Below, in pieces: positions 14,592-22,065 of a DNA stretch of 29,404 nucleotides. The stretch is from an uncultured Collinsella sp. GTDB lineage: Bacteria > Actinomycetota > Coriobacteriia > Coriobacteriales > Coriobacteriaceae. The notes below the pieces were generated by a model. The model made no database searches and was not told where the DNA came from. It saw only the letters and a program-made list of their open reading frames with translations. Location: the NCBI GenBank assembly GCA_900543615.1, contig UQSC01000013.1, forward strand, positions 1 through 29,404, in the 5' to 3' direction. Position numbers and translations under genes: made by a program. Every line of letters starts with the position of its first letter. Positions within the stretch are counted from its first letter, which is position 1.

Positions 14592-14620
14592 AAGCTCCCG
14601 GCAACGGGGGCTTTTCTTTT
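14592..14620 (+). terminator. Terminator of tRNA-Arg
   Basis: AAGCTCCCG pairs with CGGGGGCTT (one G-T pair) around a GCAA tetraloop, followed by TTTTCTTTT. It is almost identical to the tRNA-Leu terminator. Confidence 0.9.
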
Positions 14621-14635
14621 ACGTAAGCACTGCAT

Positions 14636-14669
14636 GGATTCGAACCTCGGTCGAGGCGCGGGCGTAAAG
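14636..14669 (-). other. Antisense T-arm element behind tRNA-Arg
   Basis: GGATTCGAACCT (14636-14647) is the exact reverse complement of the tRNA-Arg T-arm core at 14556-14567. Twelve bases later comes CGGGCGTAAAG (14659-14669), matching CGAGCGTAAAG behind tRNA-Leu. The rest of the 185-base gap up to 14766 shows no other recognisable feature. Confidence 0.6.
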
Positions 14670-14766
14670 CGGACTATTTCCTGTCGACTCGTGTAAGATT
14701 TCGAGTAGGTGTCGCGGCCCATCCGTGACCACTCCTTCTTCAAGCGACCGATCAGGGTGATACTTC

Positions 14767-17208
14767 GTGGCAGAGCGTCCGACATACAAGCTCAGGTTTC
14801 TCGATCCCAAGAAGCGCTTTCCGGCGATACCCGAGCAGCCTGCGGGGCGCTCATATGGCGTGGTCTGGAAACTCTTTGGCGAGGACCCGCATGAATCATG
14901 CTATGTCGTCGAATTCGTCGGCAAAAGCCATGTGTCGCTTTTGGGCTACGTGAGCGTTTCGGGTGAGGTCTATAAGGTGGACCGTCCCGTTAACGAAGTA
15001 TCGCTGCCCGACGATCCCGACATGCAGCTGATTCTTGACGAGTCCGATTCCAACATCGGTGAGATTGCAGTCAGGGGTACCGATGGGACGATGCGCTCCC
15101 GGGCGCGAGTCATCGGCTCTCCCGAAGGCCCCATGCGCGAGCAGTCCGATCACGAGACATGGAATTCGGCCCGCTCCCTTCCTTACGGCGAGTTCATGGC
15201 GTCGATGTTCCTGCGCTACGTGATATTTGCCAACTCCGAAAGCGCTATTGCGAACACGGCGGGCGTCGGCGGTCTCGATGCGGACATGCAAAACGTTGTC
15301 GACAAGATCAAGCTCGTAAAGTTGCCCGAGCCGGTCGAGGTGTTTTTGGGCTTTAACACGTCACCGCTCCCCGATGCTATCGAGACGCTGCTTTACCGCG
15401 TTGACCATGCCGAGAATCCGAGCGGTATCGAGCGCTATGCCGCCACCCTTATGAGCGAAATTGACTTGCCCCGTCTGCGCACCATTGCTGCCAAGTCCGA
15501 AATGAGCCTGGCGCGCATCGACCGGTCAAAGCTGTTTTATCTCAATTTTGATCGTAGCTTGCTGGACCAGGACGAGATTGACATGCTGCTTGCCATCGAG
15601 TGCCGTCTCAACCGCCTCTCCGGCATCCTTGAGCGCATCGGGGCTGGATTGGCCCCTGCGGCATCCTCGCCGAGCCTTGAGGGCTGCGCGCTCTTTGATT
15701 CGTGGCATATCGCCAAGACGACCAACGATGTTCCCCGACTGCTCGATACGGCCTCGAGCGATAACCCGTGGGGCAAACCGGGTACGGTGGCTTGCCAGCC
15801 GGGCGGTGAGTGGGATGTGCGTACCCGCTTCGCGCGTATCGTCGAGGCACTTAACGTTGTCACACGGCTCGACTATACCTATCGGGCAAACGTTGCCGAG
15901 GGGATTATGCTCGTTCGGTTTGGGCAGTCTGTCGTGGATGCCATGCCGCAACGTGAATACGACGCTCAAGATGACGCCTGGCGCGAGCTGGACGAGGACA
16001 CGCGCGCGGTCTGGGCCGCGGAACACGATGCGCGCGTGGCACTCACGCTTGCGGCAGCGTGTTTTGCCGCGGGCACCTGCATCACGCGCTGCTATGTGCA
16101 GATTGCTGCTCCCGACAGTGAGCAGGGCGAGCGCGTTGTCGCAACGTATTTCTTTGGGCGCGCGGCCTATCTGGCCGATTGCGTGCCTGTCGCCAAGGAT
16201 CTTGAGAGCATGGACATGGACGATATGCCGTGCAAGCGTGTACTTGAGGCGTATGAGTCAACTGCTCCGGAGACGATTGAACCTGCGGAGGTTCATGCTC
16301 GTCCGCGTGATGACCATCGCACGCTTCCGCCGGCGCTGCGCGATTTGCTGCTTGCCGATACGGCTGACGAGTTGGAGGTCATGGAAGAGGACGACGACCC
16401 ATACGTGGCCCGTGTTGTTGAATTGCGCGAGCAGGCAAAAGTCGACCGTACAGGTGCCTTTGAAGGCTTTTCCCGTCTTGTCGAGGAGTTGGAGGCTAAG
16501 TGCGCCGTCGCCGAGCTTTTGGCGACAGGTCCGGTTCAAACGCAGTTTTGCGATAACCAGCTGGTGCGCATGGTGCTACCGGTGTTGGAAGAAGACCGCT
16601 CTGTGCGAATCCTTCGTGCGCCCGATGCACTGTACTTTGCCCAGCACGAGATCTGCAGCTTTTACGCCGAGCAAGAGGACTTTGAACGAGCACTGCCCGA
16701 GGTGCGCCATCTTTACGATCTGGCACGCTCGTCCATGCAATCGCACTTTGCGCTCATCAACGTGCTTGCGCGTCTGGAGCGCTTTGACGAGATTATCGAG
16801 GTGGCGCGCCACGGCCTACGTATTGCCAGCGATCGTTCTGCAATCGGCTACCTGTTCTATCGCTTGGCGTTTGCCTATTGGAATTGCGATCAGCTCGACC
16901 TAGCGCTGGCTTGTTACCGTCTGGTGCCGCGCGGTGAGGAATCGGGCAGTAGTGCGCTGGAAGAAATGCAGGGCCTTATGAATGAGATGGGCGTCAGCGA
17001 GCGTCCGACGTTCGAGGAGGCGGTCGAGACCATCCGCAAGGCTGGACTCGAGCTGCCGCCAGTGTCCGCCGTGACGAATCAGCTGGCAGATGCCGCTGTG
17101 CAACTGGTCGACAACGGCTTCTTTTTCCTGGCACGCGGTTGCATCTTCCAAATGTGGCGCACCATGGGCAACGACGAGCTCGGCTCCCTCAACCGCTCGC
17201 TGGGGTAG
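14767..17208 (+). CDS. Large TPR-containing protein of unknown function
   Basis: An 813-residue, acidic, apparently cytoplasmic protein with no signal peptide or membrane segment. It starts with GTG behind AGGGTGA. The first 500 residues are not recognised: a beta-rich start (to about 130), then helical regions with aspartate-rich linkers. Residues about 618-735 look like tetratricopeptide repeats: 'YFAQHEICSFYAEQEDFERALPEVRHLYDLA', 'FALINVLARLERFDEIIEVARHGLRIA', 'YLFYRLAFAYWNCDQLDLALACYRLV', each with the helix-turn-helix spacing and small residues expected. The acidic stretch around 540-560 ('EVMEEDDDPY') separates the two halves. TPRs mediate protein-protein contact. It stands alone between tRNA-Arg and tRNA-Ser, so neighbours give no clue. 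Confidence 0.85.
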   Translation: MAERPTYKLRFLDPKKRFPAIPEQPAGRSYGVVWKLFGEDPHESCYVVEFVGKSHVSLLGYVSVSGEVYKVDRPVNEVSLPDDPDMQLILDESDSNIGEIAVRGTDGTMRSRARVIGSPEGPMREQSDHETWNSARSLPYGEFMASMFLRYVIFANSESAIANTAGVGGLDADMQNVVDKIKLVKLPEPVEVFLGFNTSPLPDAIETLLYRVDHAENPSGIERYAATLMSEIDLPRLRTIAAKSEMSLARIDRSKLFYLNFDRSLLDQDEIDMLLAIECRLNRLSGILERIGAGLAPAASSPSLEGCALFDSWHIAKTTNDVPRLLDTASSDNPWGKPGTVACQPGGEWDVRTRFARIVEALNVVTRLDYTYRANVAEGIMLVRFGQSVVDAMPQREYDAQDDAWRELDEDTRAVWAAEHDARVALTLAAACFAAGTCITRCYVQIAAPDSEQGERVVATYFFGRAAYLADCVPVAKDLESMDMDDMPCKRVLEAYESTAPETIEPAEVHARPRDDHRTLPPALRDLLLADTADELEVMEEDDDPYVARVVELREQAKVDRTGAFEGFSRLVEELEAKCAVAELLATGPVQTQFCDNQLVRMVLPVLEEDRSVRILRAPDALYFAQHEICSFYAEQEDFERALPEVRHLYDLARSSMQSHFALINVLARLERFDEIIEVARHGLRIASDRSAIGYLFYRLAFAYWNCDQLDLALACYRLVPRGEESGSSALEEMQGLMNEMGVSERPTFEEAVETIRKAGLELPPVSAVTNQLADAAVQLVDNGFFFLARGCIFQMWRTMGNDELGSLNRSLG

Positions 17209-17257
17209 GCGAAGCCTCCAAGGAGGAAAGGATGCTAGGCAATTAGAAAATTTCCTC

Positions 17258-17286
17258 TTGCCCATCCTTGGCTGTTTGGTTACTAT
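17258..17286 (+). promoter_or_regulatory. Promoter of tRNA-Ser
   Basis: TTGCCC (17258-17263) and TACTAT (17281-17286) are 17 bases apart and end 14 bases before the tRNA. Confidence 0.6.
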
Positions 17287-17300
17287 AGAACGGCTGTTAC

Positions 17301-17391
17301 GGAGAGCTGACCGAGAGGCCGAAGGTGCTCGCCTGCTAAGCGAGTATGCCCCAAAAGGGCATCTGGGGTTCGAATCCCCAGCTCTCCGCCA
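17301..17391 (+). tRNA. tRNA-Ser (anticodon GCT), CCA encoded
   Basis: Class II tRNA. The acceptor GGAGAGC pairs with GCTCTCC, the anticodon stem CTCGC/GCGAG holds the loop CTGCTAA (anticodon GCT), a long variable arm (TGCCCC...GGGCA) follows, and the T-arm is CTGGG-GTTCGAATCCCCAG in outline. Discriminator G17388 is followed by encoded CCA. Confidence 0.96.
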
Positions 17392-17405
17392 GTACGAATT
17401 TGAAG

Positions 17406-17432
17406 AAGGGTCCCATTTGGGGCCCTTTTTTA
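17406..17432 (+). terminator. Terminator of tRNA-Ser
   Basis: AAGGGTCCC pairs with GGGGCCCTT (one G-T pair) around ATTT and runs into a T-rich tail. Confidence 0.85.
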
Positions 17433-17442
17433 TTATCAAGAA

Positions 17443-17464
17443 TGGCGGCTGGGGATTCGAACCC
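17443..17464 (-). other. Inverted copy of the tRNA-Ser 3' end
   Basis: GCTGGGGATTCGAACCC (17448-17464) is an exact 17-base reverse complement of the tRNA-Ser T-arm and acceptor start (17366-17382). It is preceded by TGGCGG, the reverse complement of the CCGCCA end. Compared with the true tRNA end only four bases (AGAG) are missing between the two parts. It lies between the convergent terminators of tRNA-Ser and the carboxypeptidase gene. Confidence 0.7.
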
Positions 17465-17466
17465 TC

Positions 17467-17495
17467 AAAAAAAGAGGCATCCTTTCGGACGCCTC
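17467..17495 (-). terminator. Terminator of the D,D-carboxypeptidase gene
   Basis: Read on the minus strand, GAGGCGTCC pairs with GGATGCCTC (one G-T pair) around a GAAA tetraloop, followed by seven T. Confidence 0.9.
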
Positions 17496-17523
17496 CTTTC
17501 AGTGAGCTTATTATTCTTGCGCC

Positions 17524-18864
17524 CTACACCTCGGGCGCCTTGGCGACGGTCTCGCTTTCTGCCGTGAGTGGGCGGTTGTCGATGCGGCGGCCCAGGCGGT
17601 CGAGCTTCACAAGGAGCCACTCAATGGGATTCGGCCCTGCCCCTTCCTCGTCGGCAACCAGGTCCATAACGGCGATTTTGGTGCCGTCCTGCTTGAGCGT
17701 AACGCTGCCCACCTTGTCGCCCACATGCACCGTGCCCGAAAGATCGTCGTGGCTAACCTTTTCGGTCACCTCGCCGGCAAGGGAAAACACGGTCGCTTGC
17801 GCCGTAGGATCGGCGAGTGTGGCGTCGATCGTCTTATCCGTCCAGTCGGTTTGGCCAATGCGCGCCATAAGCGGGTTGCCGTTGGTGGTCTTTTCCTGCG
17901 TGTTGGCGATCGCGACCGTCACCTTGTGACCGTAGTACCAATTGGCAAGGGTTGCGGTATCGGTAAAGCGCTGGTCGGTGGTGGTGGAGTTCAAAACGAC
18001 GGTGTAGATCTCGTCGCCATCGCGGTTGTAGGCACTCGTAAAGCAATAGCCTGCATCGTCGGTGGTGCCGGTCTTGCCGCCGATGTTGCCATCTTGGCCC
18101 AGCAAATAGTTATGCGTGTCCATGGAATGCGAATGGTCGGTGCCGTCGGCGCCCGTGACCTCGATCCAGGAATCCTCGCTCGCTACGACCTCGCGGATCG
18201 TGTCGTTTTTCATGGCCTCCTGCATCATCAGCGCCACGTCATGTGCGGTTGAGTGCATTTCGCCAGCCCACTCATCAAAGTCCAGACCATGCGGGTTTTC
18301 AAAAAGCGTACCGGTACAGCCGAGCTTCTTAGCGCGCTCGTTCATGGCCTTCACAAAGGTGGCCTCGGCGTCTTTGGTCTTAGGGTCGATCTTCTTGCCC
18401 ACATATTCGGCGAGCACGATGGCGGCGTCGTTGCCCGAGGGAATCATCAGGCCGCGCAGCGCCTGCTCCACGGTAAGCTTGTCGCCTTCGAGCAAGCCGG
18501 CGGTCGAATTACCCACGGTGGCCGCGGCGTTGCTCACTGTGACCTTCTCGTCCATCTTGCAATTCTCGACGGTTAGGATTGCGGTCATGACCTTGGTGAT
18601 CGAGGCAATTTTGACCTGCTCATCGGCGTCGCGGGCATAGTAGACGGTGCCGTCTTTGCCCATGACGAGGGCATTGGTCGCATCGATATCGGGCAGGTTT
18701 TCGGCCGTGATACCGCGCACATCGGCGGTTTTGCCGCAAACATTGTCGGTCGTGAGCACTTGGGCGCCGGCGACGGTGGGCGCGCCAGCGGCAAGGGCGA
18801 TAGCGCAGACAAAGCTGGCGGCAAACTGGGCTGAGCGCTTTGCAAAAGAGGTGAGGGACTTCAC
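17524..18864 (-). CDS. D-alanyl-D-alanine carboxypeptidase (PBP5-like)
   Basis: A low-molecular-weight penicillin-binding protein that trims the terminal D-Ala from peptidoglycan stem peptides outside the membrane. The three active-site motifs are present: SxxK as SITK (Ser88, Lys91), SxN as SGN (143-145), and KTG (264-266, 'IGGKTGTTDDAGYC'). A C-terminal PBP5-type beta domain follows. I chose GTG 18864 (446 residues), because the protein then begins with a basic, then hydrophobic signal peptide ending in an alanine-rich 'APTVAGA'. A TATACT lies upstream at 18909-18904. The frame also has an ATG at 18933 and one at 18975; these would place 23 or 37 unlikely residues before the signal. It is divergent from a VanRS-like pair. 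It has no obvious C-terminal membrane anchor beyond an amphipathic tail. Confidence 0.9.
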   Translation of the reverse strand: MKSLTSFAKRSAQFAASFVCAIALAAGAPTVAGAQVLTTDNVCGKTADVRGITAENLPDIDATNALVMGKDGTVYYARDADEQVKIASITKVMTAILTVENCKMDEKVTVSNAAATVGNSTAGLLEGDKLTVEQALRGLMIPSGNDAAIVLAEYVGKKIDPKTKDAEATFVKAMNERAKKLGCTGTLFENPHGLDFDEWAGEMHSTAHDVALMMQEAMKNDTIREVVASEDSWIEVTGADGTDHSHSMDTHNYLLGQDGNIGGKTGTTDDAGYCFTSAYNRDGDEIYTVVLNSTTTDQRFTDTATLANWYYGHKVTVAIANTQEKTTNGNPLMARIGQTDWTDKTIDATLADPTAQATVFSLAGEVTEKVSHDDLSGTVHVGDKVGSVTLKQDGTKIAVMDLVADEEGAGPNPIEWLLVKLDRLGRRIDNRPLTAESETVAKAPEV

Positions 18865-18903
18865 GGATTTCGCTTTCGACGGGATGGTCTCTTCTGGAAC
18901 TAG

Positions 18904-18909
18904 AGTATA
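18904..18909 (-). promoter_or_regulatory. Possible -10 of the carboxypeptidase gene
   Basis: On the minus strand TATACT (18909 to 18904) stands 39 bases before the chosen GTG start. No good -35 is seen at 16-18 bases. Its position favours the short version of the protein. Confidence 0.35.
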
Positions 18910-18980
18910 TCGTTTGCCGGCGTCGGCAATCATCGCGTGCGTGCGTGGCCCACATCCGCGCCCGAACGGGCACAAGGGTG

Positions 18981-18996
18981 CTTAAGGCCGACTTAA
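18981..18996. promoter_or_regulatory. CTTAA direct repeat in the divergent region
   Basis: CTTAA occurs at 18981-18985 and again at 18992-18996, 11 bases apart. That is one DNA turn, the usual arrangement for OmpR/PhoB-family response regulator sites. It lies between the carboxypeptidase gene and the VanR-like regulator gene. A CATAAT (19036-19041) just downstream could be the regulator's -10. Confidence 0.3.
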
Positions 18997-19061
18997 TCAC
19001 CCGCGCTTGTTGTGTGTGGCGTGCGTCGCCTCGGGCATAATGGAGCGCGAGAGGAGCACGC

Positions 19062-19757
19062 ATGAACGAGCGCATTTTGGTAGTTGATGACGAAAAGGCC
19101 ATCGCCGACTTGGTTGGTATCTACCTTACAAAAGAGGGCTTTGATGTCCAGATTGCCTATAGCGGGGCCGATGCTGCCAAGGCAATCTTGGAGCAGGAGT
19201 TCGATCTGGCGCTGCTGGATGTCATGCTGCCCGATATCGATGGGTTTGAGCTGCTGCGTACGATCCGTTCCAGCCATACCTATCCCGTGATCATGCTGAC
19301 GGCGCGCGATGCCCAGCAAGACAAGATCGAGGGCCTTTCGCTTGGCGCGGACGATTACGTGGTTAAGCCGTTCCGTCCGCTGGAGCTCATCGCGCGCGTG
19401 CACGCTCAGCTTCGCCGCTACACCAGCTACGGTAGCCGTGCGCAGGCGGCCGAGTCGCCGACCATTCAGCTCGACGGCTTGGAGATCAACCGCGATGCTC
19501 GTTCCGTAACGGTGGACGGTTCACCGGTACGCCTCACACCCACCGAGTATTCAATCTTGCTGTATCTGGTCGAGCATCGCGGCAGCGTGGTGGCCGTGGA
19601 GGACCTGTTCCGCGCGGTGTGGAGCGAGGATTTTATGCCCGGCTCCAACAATACGGTGATGGTGCACATTCGCCACTTGCGCGAAAAAATCGGCGACGAC
19701 GCACAAAAGCCACGCTTTATCAAAAACGTCTGGGGCGTCGGCTACATCATTGAATAA
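19062..19757 (+). CDS. OmpR-family response regulator (VanR-like)
   Basis: A 231-residue two-component response regulator. The receiver domain (1-118) has the acidic pair Asp9-Asp10, phosphoacceptor Asp53 ('LLDVMLPD'), Thr80 and Lys102 ('VVKPF'). The C-terminal winged-helix DNA-binding domain (about 130-231) has 'LTPTEYSILLYLVEHRG', 'VMVHIRHLREKIGDD' and ends 'FIKNVWGVGYIIE', typical of the OmpR/PhoB group. The paired kinase has a VanS-style H-box, so VanR-like is the best subgroup guess. GAGAGGAG precedes the ATG. The kinase follows 26 bases later. Likely targets are cell-wall genes, including the divergent carboxypeptidase; this is inference from position. Confidence 0.92.
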   Translation: MNERILVVDDEKAIADLVGIYLTKEGFDVQIAYSGADAAKAILEQEFDLALLDVMLPDIDGFELLRTIRSSHTYPVIMLTARDAQQDKIEGLSLGADDYVVKPFRPLELIARVHAQLRRYTSYGSRAQAAESPTIQLDGLEINRDARSVTVDGSPVRLTPTEYSILLYLVEHRGSVVAVEDLFRAVWSEDFMPGSNNTVMVHIRHLREKIGDDAQKPRFIKNVWGVGYIIE

Positions 19758-19783
19758 CGCTTTTCGCTTGTGAGGATCTTGAT

Positions 19784-21022
19784 ATGACAAAAGACGATAG
19801 GCAAGCGTTCGAGGTGCCCGATCGGCTCTTTGAATACGTGAGGTCGGTCGTCGACAACCGCGCGCTTGCAACGGTGCTGCTCTTTTTGCTGAGCCTGCTG
19901 CTGATTGGCATCGACAACATCGCCGGAATCTTGACGGTGCTGCTTGCCGGCTTTTTGCTGATCGATCGATTTGAGATCGTGCGCCGCTGCATGGTGATTG
20001 GCGGCGCCGCGTGGGCCATGACGTTGGCGATTGGCGCCATGGCGCTCGGCGGCATCGAAGGGCCGGTGCTGTTCGATGCCGGCTTTGTATTCAACATGCT
20101 TGGCTTTGTGCTGGCGCTTGCCGCGTGCGTGCTGTTCTTGTGTGGCCGCGCCCTGTACTACCAGGGCTACGAACAGGGCGAGCAGCATGCCGATTGTGTG
20201 CTGGCCGCTCGTATTCAAGATCGCCTGATCGATCACCCCGACACCTGGGACAACATCGACGGCGACTTCTTGGAGGTCGAGGGCGCCCTTAACCGCGTGC
20301 GTGACCGTGAGCGCAAGGTGCAACAGGCCTTGCGTGACGAGTCGCATCGCAAGGACGATCTGGTCACGTACTTGGCACATGACCTACGCACTCCGCTTGC
20401 CAGTGTGGTGGGCTATCTTTCGCTGCTGCAAGAGGCTCCTGAGCTGCCGGTTGAGCAACGTGCGCGCTTTACGGGCGTGGCTCTCGACAAGGCGCACCGG
20501 CTCGATGCACTCATCGAAGAGTTCTTCGATATCACACGCTTTGACTTCCACGATATCGTGCTCACGCGCGGCTATGTTGACCTGGGGTTGCTGCTGGCTC
20601 AGGTGGCTGACGAGTTCTATCCCATCCTCAACGAGCAGCATAAGGAAGCCCAAGTTGATATTCGCGAGGACCTGACGGTGCTCGTGGATGGCGACAAGAT
20701 GGCTCGCGTGTTCAACAACATCATGAAAAACGCCGTCGCCTATAGCTATGAGGGCTCGACTATCACGATTGAGGCCAGACGCCGGGACGACGGTGGCGTG
20801 CGCGTGCGCTTTATCAATCAGGGCGATCCCATCCCTGAGGCAAAGCTCAAGGTGATCTTTGAGAAGTTCTATCGCCTGGATGCGGCGCGTGCGACCAATC
20901 GCGGTGGTGCCGGTCTGGGCCTTGCTATTGCCAAGGAGATCATCGCGGCACACGGCGGTACCGTTGCATGTGAATCGACGCCCGAACACACGATATTCAC
21001 CATCGAGCTGCCCGCCGCATAG
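19784..21022 (+). CDS. Sensor histidine kinase (VanS-like)
   Basis: A 412-residue membrane sensor kinase. About four hydrophobic segments (about 28-43, 45-61, 69-90, 102-121) make up the N-terminal quarter with very little outside the membrane. This suggests an intramembrane sensor rather than one with a large extracellular domain. A HAMP-like linker is followed by the H-box 'DDLVTYLAHDLRTPLASVVGYLSLL' with phospho-His199, in the style of VanS. The ATPase domain has the N-box 'FNNIMKNAVAYS' (310-321), an F-box region 'IFEKFYRLD', and the G-box 'GGAGLGLAIAK' (374-384). It presumably phosphorylates the regulator encoded just upstream. Vancomycin-type resistance genes (ligase, VanX, VanH) are absent here, so the system more likely senses general envelope or cell-wall stress. 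Confidence 0.9.
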   Translation: MTKDDRQAFEVPDRLFEYVRSVVDNRALATVLLFLLSLLLIGIDNIAGILTVLLAGFLLIDRFEIVRRCMVIGGAAWAMTLAIGAMALGGIEGPVLFDAGFVFNMLGFVLALAACVLFLCGRALYYQGYEQGEQHADCVLAARIQDRLIDHPDTWDNIDGDFLEVEGALNRVRDRERKVQQALRDESHRKDDLVTYLAHDLRTPLASVVGYLSLLQEAPELPVEQRARFTGVALDKAHRLDALIEEFFDITRFDFHDIVLTRGYVDLGLLLAQVADEFYPILNEQHKEAQVDIREDLTVLVDGDKMARVFNNIMKNAVAYSYEGSTITIEARRRDDGGVRVRFINQGDPIPEAKLKVIFEKFYRLDAARATNRGGAGLGLAIAKEIIAAHGGTVACESTPEHTIFTIELPAA

Positions 21023-21043
21023 CCAGCGTGCCCTTACAAACAC

Positions 21044-21070
21044 TTGACAATGCGCTCACGTGCATATGAG
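21044..21070 (+). promoter_or_regulatory. Candidate pstB promoter and possible PhoB-type box
   Basis: A perfect TTGACA (21044-21049) has a TATGAG 15 bases downstream (21065-21070), which is short. Ten bases upstream of the TTGACA is a similar TTACAA (21034-21039). The TTACAA-N4-TTGACA arrangement resembles the direct-repeat sites of PhoP/PhoB-type regulators. This fits the genes downstream but is weak evidence alone. Confidence 0.35.
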
Positions 21071-21084
21071 CCGCGATTTCTACT

Positions 21085-21110
21085 ATCGATACTGCTGAAT
21101 TGATATCGAT
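21085..21110. promoter_or_regulatory. Inverted repeat in the pstB leader
   Basis: ATCGATA (21085-21091) and TATCGAT (21104-21110) form an exact inverted repeat with a 12-base gap, ending just before the ribosome site. It is a candidate operator or a weak RNA hairpin. Confidence 0.4.
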
Positions 21111-21125
21111 GTGGAGGTATGCGGT

Positions 21126-22001
21126 ATGACGGCTGCTGCGGCTGTGGAGCCCACGGAGCTTGAAGAACTCATGAAAGCGCAGGCCGAGGCCGCGCACGAG
21201 CGCGAGGTTGGGGATGCGACTCGCCCCACGGCAGAGGATCTTGCCGCCTCGCCGACGCGCATCGATGTCGAGGGCCTCGACCTGTTCTATGGCGACCATC
21301 ATGCGCTCAAGGACGTGAATATCAAGATTCGCGACAAGCAGATCACCTCGTTCATCGGGCCTTCGGGCTGCGGAAAGTCCACGTTGCTGCGCTGCTTTAA
21401 CCGCATGAACGACGGCATCAAGGACTGCCGAATCGAGGGCAAGATTGCACTCGATGGTCAAGATATCCTGGGCGACTACGACATCTGCCGCCTTCGCCAG
21501 CGCGTGGGCATGGTGTTCCAGCGCCCCAACCCGTTTCCCATGAGCATCTACGACAACGTCGCGTATGGTCCGCGCGGTATGGGTGTGCGCGATCGCGCTG
21601 CGCTGGATGAGCTGGTCGAGGACTCCCTTCGTCGCGCTGCGCTATGGGATGAGGTCAAGGACAAGCTCAAAGAGTCGGGTCTGGGTCTTTCGGGCGGCCA
21701 GCAGCAGCGTCTGTGCATCGCCCGCGCACTTGCCGTGCAGCCCGACATTCTGCTGATGGACGAACCGACCTCGGCGCTCGACCCCGTATCGACGCTCGTG
21801 GTGGAGCAGCTGGCCTGCGAGCTCAGGGAGACCTGCACGCTGGTGGTCGTTACGCACAACATGCAGCAGGCTGCGCGCATCTCCGACTCGGTCGCGTTCT
21901 TTTTGCTGGGCGAGCTGGTGGAGCATGCGCCCACTGCCCAGCTCTTCAAAAACCCGATTGATCCGCGCACGGCGGATTATTTGACGGGCCGTTTTGGCTG
22001 A
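21126..22001 (+). CDS. pstB: Phosphate ABC transporter ATP-binding protein PstB
   Basis: PstB powers high-affinity phosphate import by the PstSCAB transporter at the inner face of the membrane. The 291-residue protein has Walker A GPSGCGKST (78-86), 'MVFQRPNPFPMSIYDNVAYGPR' (PstB-specific Q-loop region), the signature LSGGQQQR (188-195), Walker B 'ILLMDEPTSALDP' and 'VVVTHNMQQAARISD' (H-loop). It has an N-terminal extension of about 45 residues that is not part of the ATPase core. I chose ATG 21126 with GGAGGT upstream; the listed frame could start at GTG 21111, which lies before the ribosome site. No pstS, pstC, pstA or phoU lies in this window. The gene is followed by a PhoB/PhoR-like pair. 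Confidence 0.93.
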   Translation: MTAAAAVEPTELEELMKAQAEAAHEREVGDATRPTAEDLAASPTRIDVEGLDLFYGDHHALKDVNIKIRDKQITSFIGPSGCGKSTLLRCFNRMNDGIKDCRIEGKIALDGQDILGDYDICRLRQRVGMVFQRPNPFPMSIYDNVAYGPRGMGVRDRAALDELVEDSLRRAALWDEVKDKLKESGLGLSGGQQQRLCIARALAVQPDILLMDEPTSALDPVSTLVVEQLACELRETCTLVVVTHNMQQAARISDSVAFFLLGELVEHAPTAQLFKNPIDPRTADYLTGRFG

Positions 22002-22065
22002 TACCATCTAGTACAGGCACCTTTAGGGTTAAGATGCGGTCATGTCGGCCGCAAAGGGGTTCAAC

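Noticed and set aside
13837..14604. 255-codon minus-strand frame crossing tRNA-Arg
   Set aside because: It runs antisense through the tRNA, a real gene and a terminator. Phrases such as 'AAYRIRTYDVLIRSQTLYPAEVT' are the known artefact of translating the opposite strand of tRNA genes.
16900..17439. 179-codon minus-strand frame crossing tRNA-Ser
   Set aside because: The 'GDSNPRCPFGAYSLSRRAP' stretch is the antisense translation of the tRNA, not a protein motif.
17524..18864. VanY-type zinc D,D-carboxypeptidase
   Set aside because: The active site is SxxK/SxN/KTG, a serine penicillin-binding protein, not the zinc enzyme.
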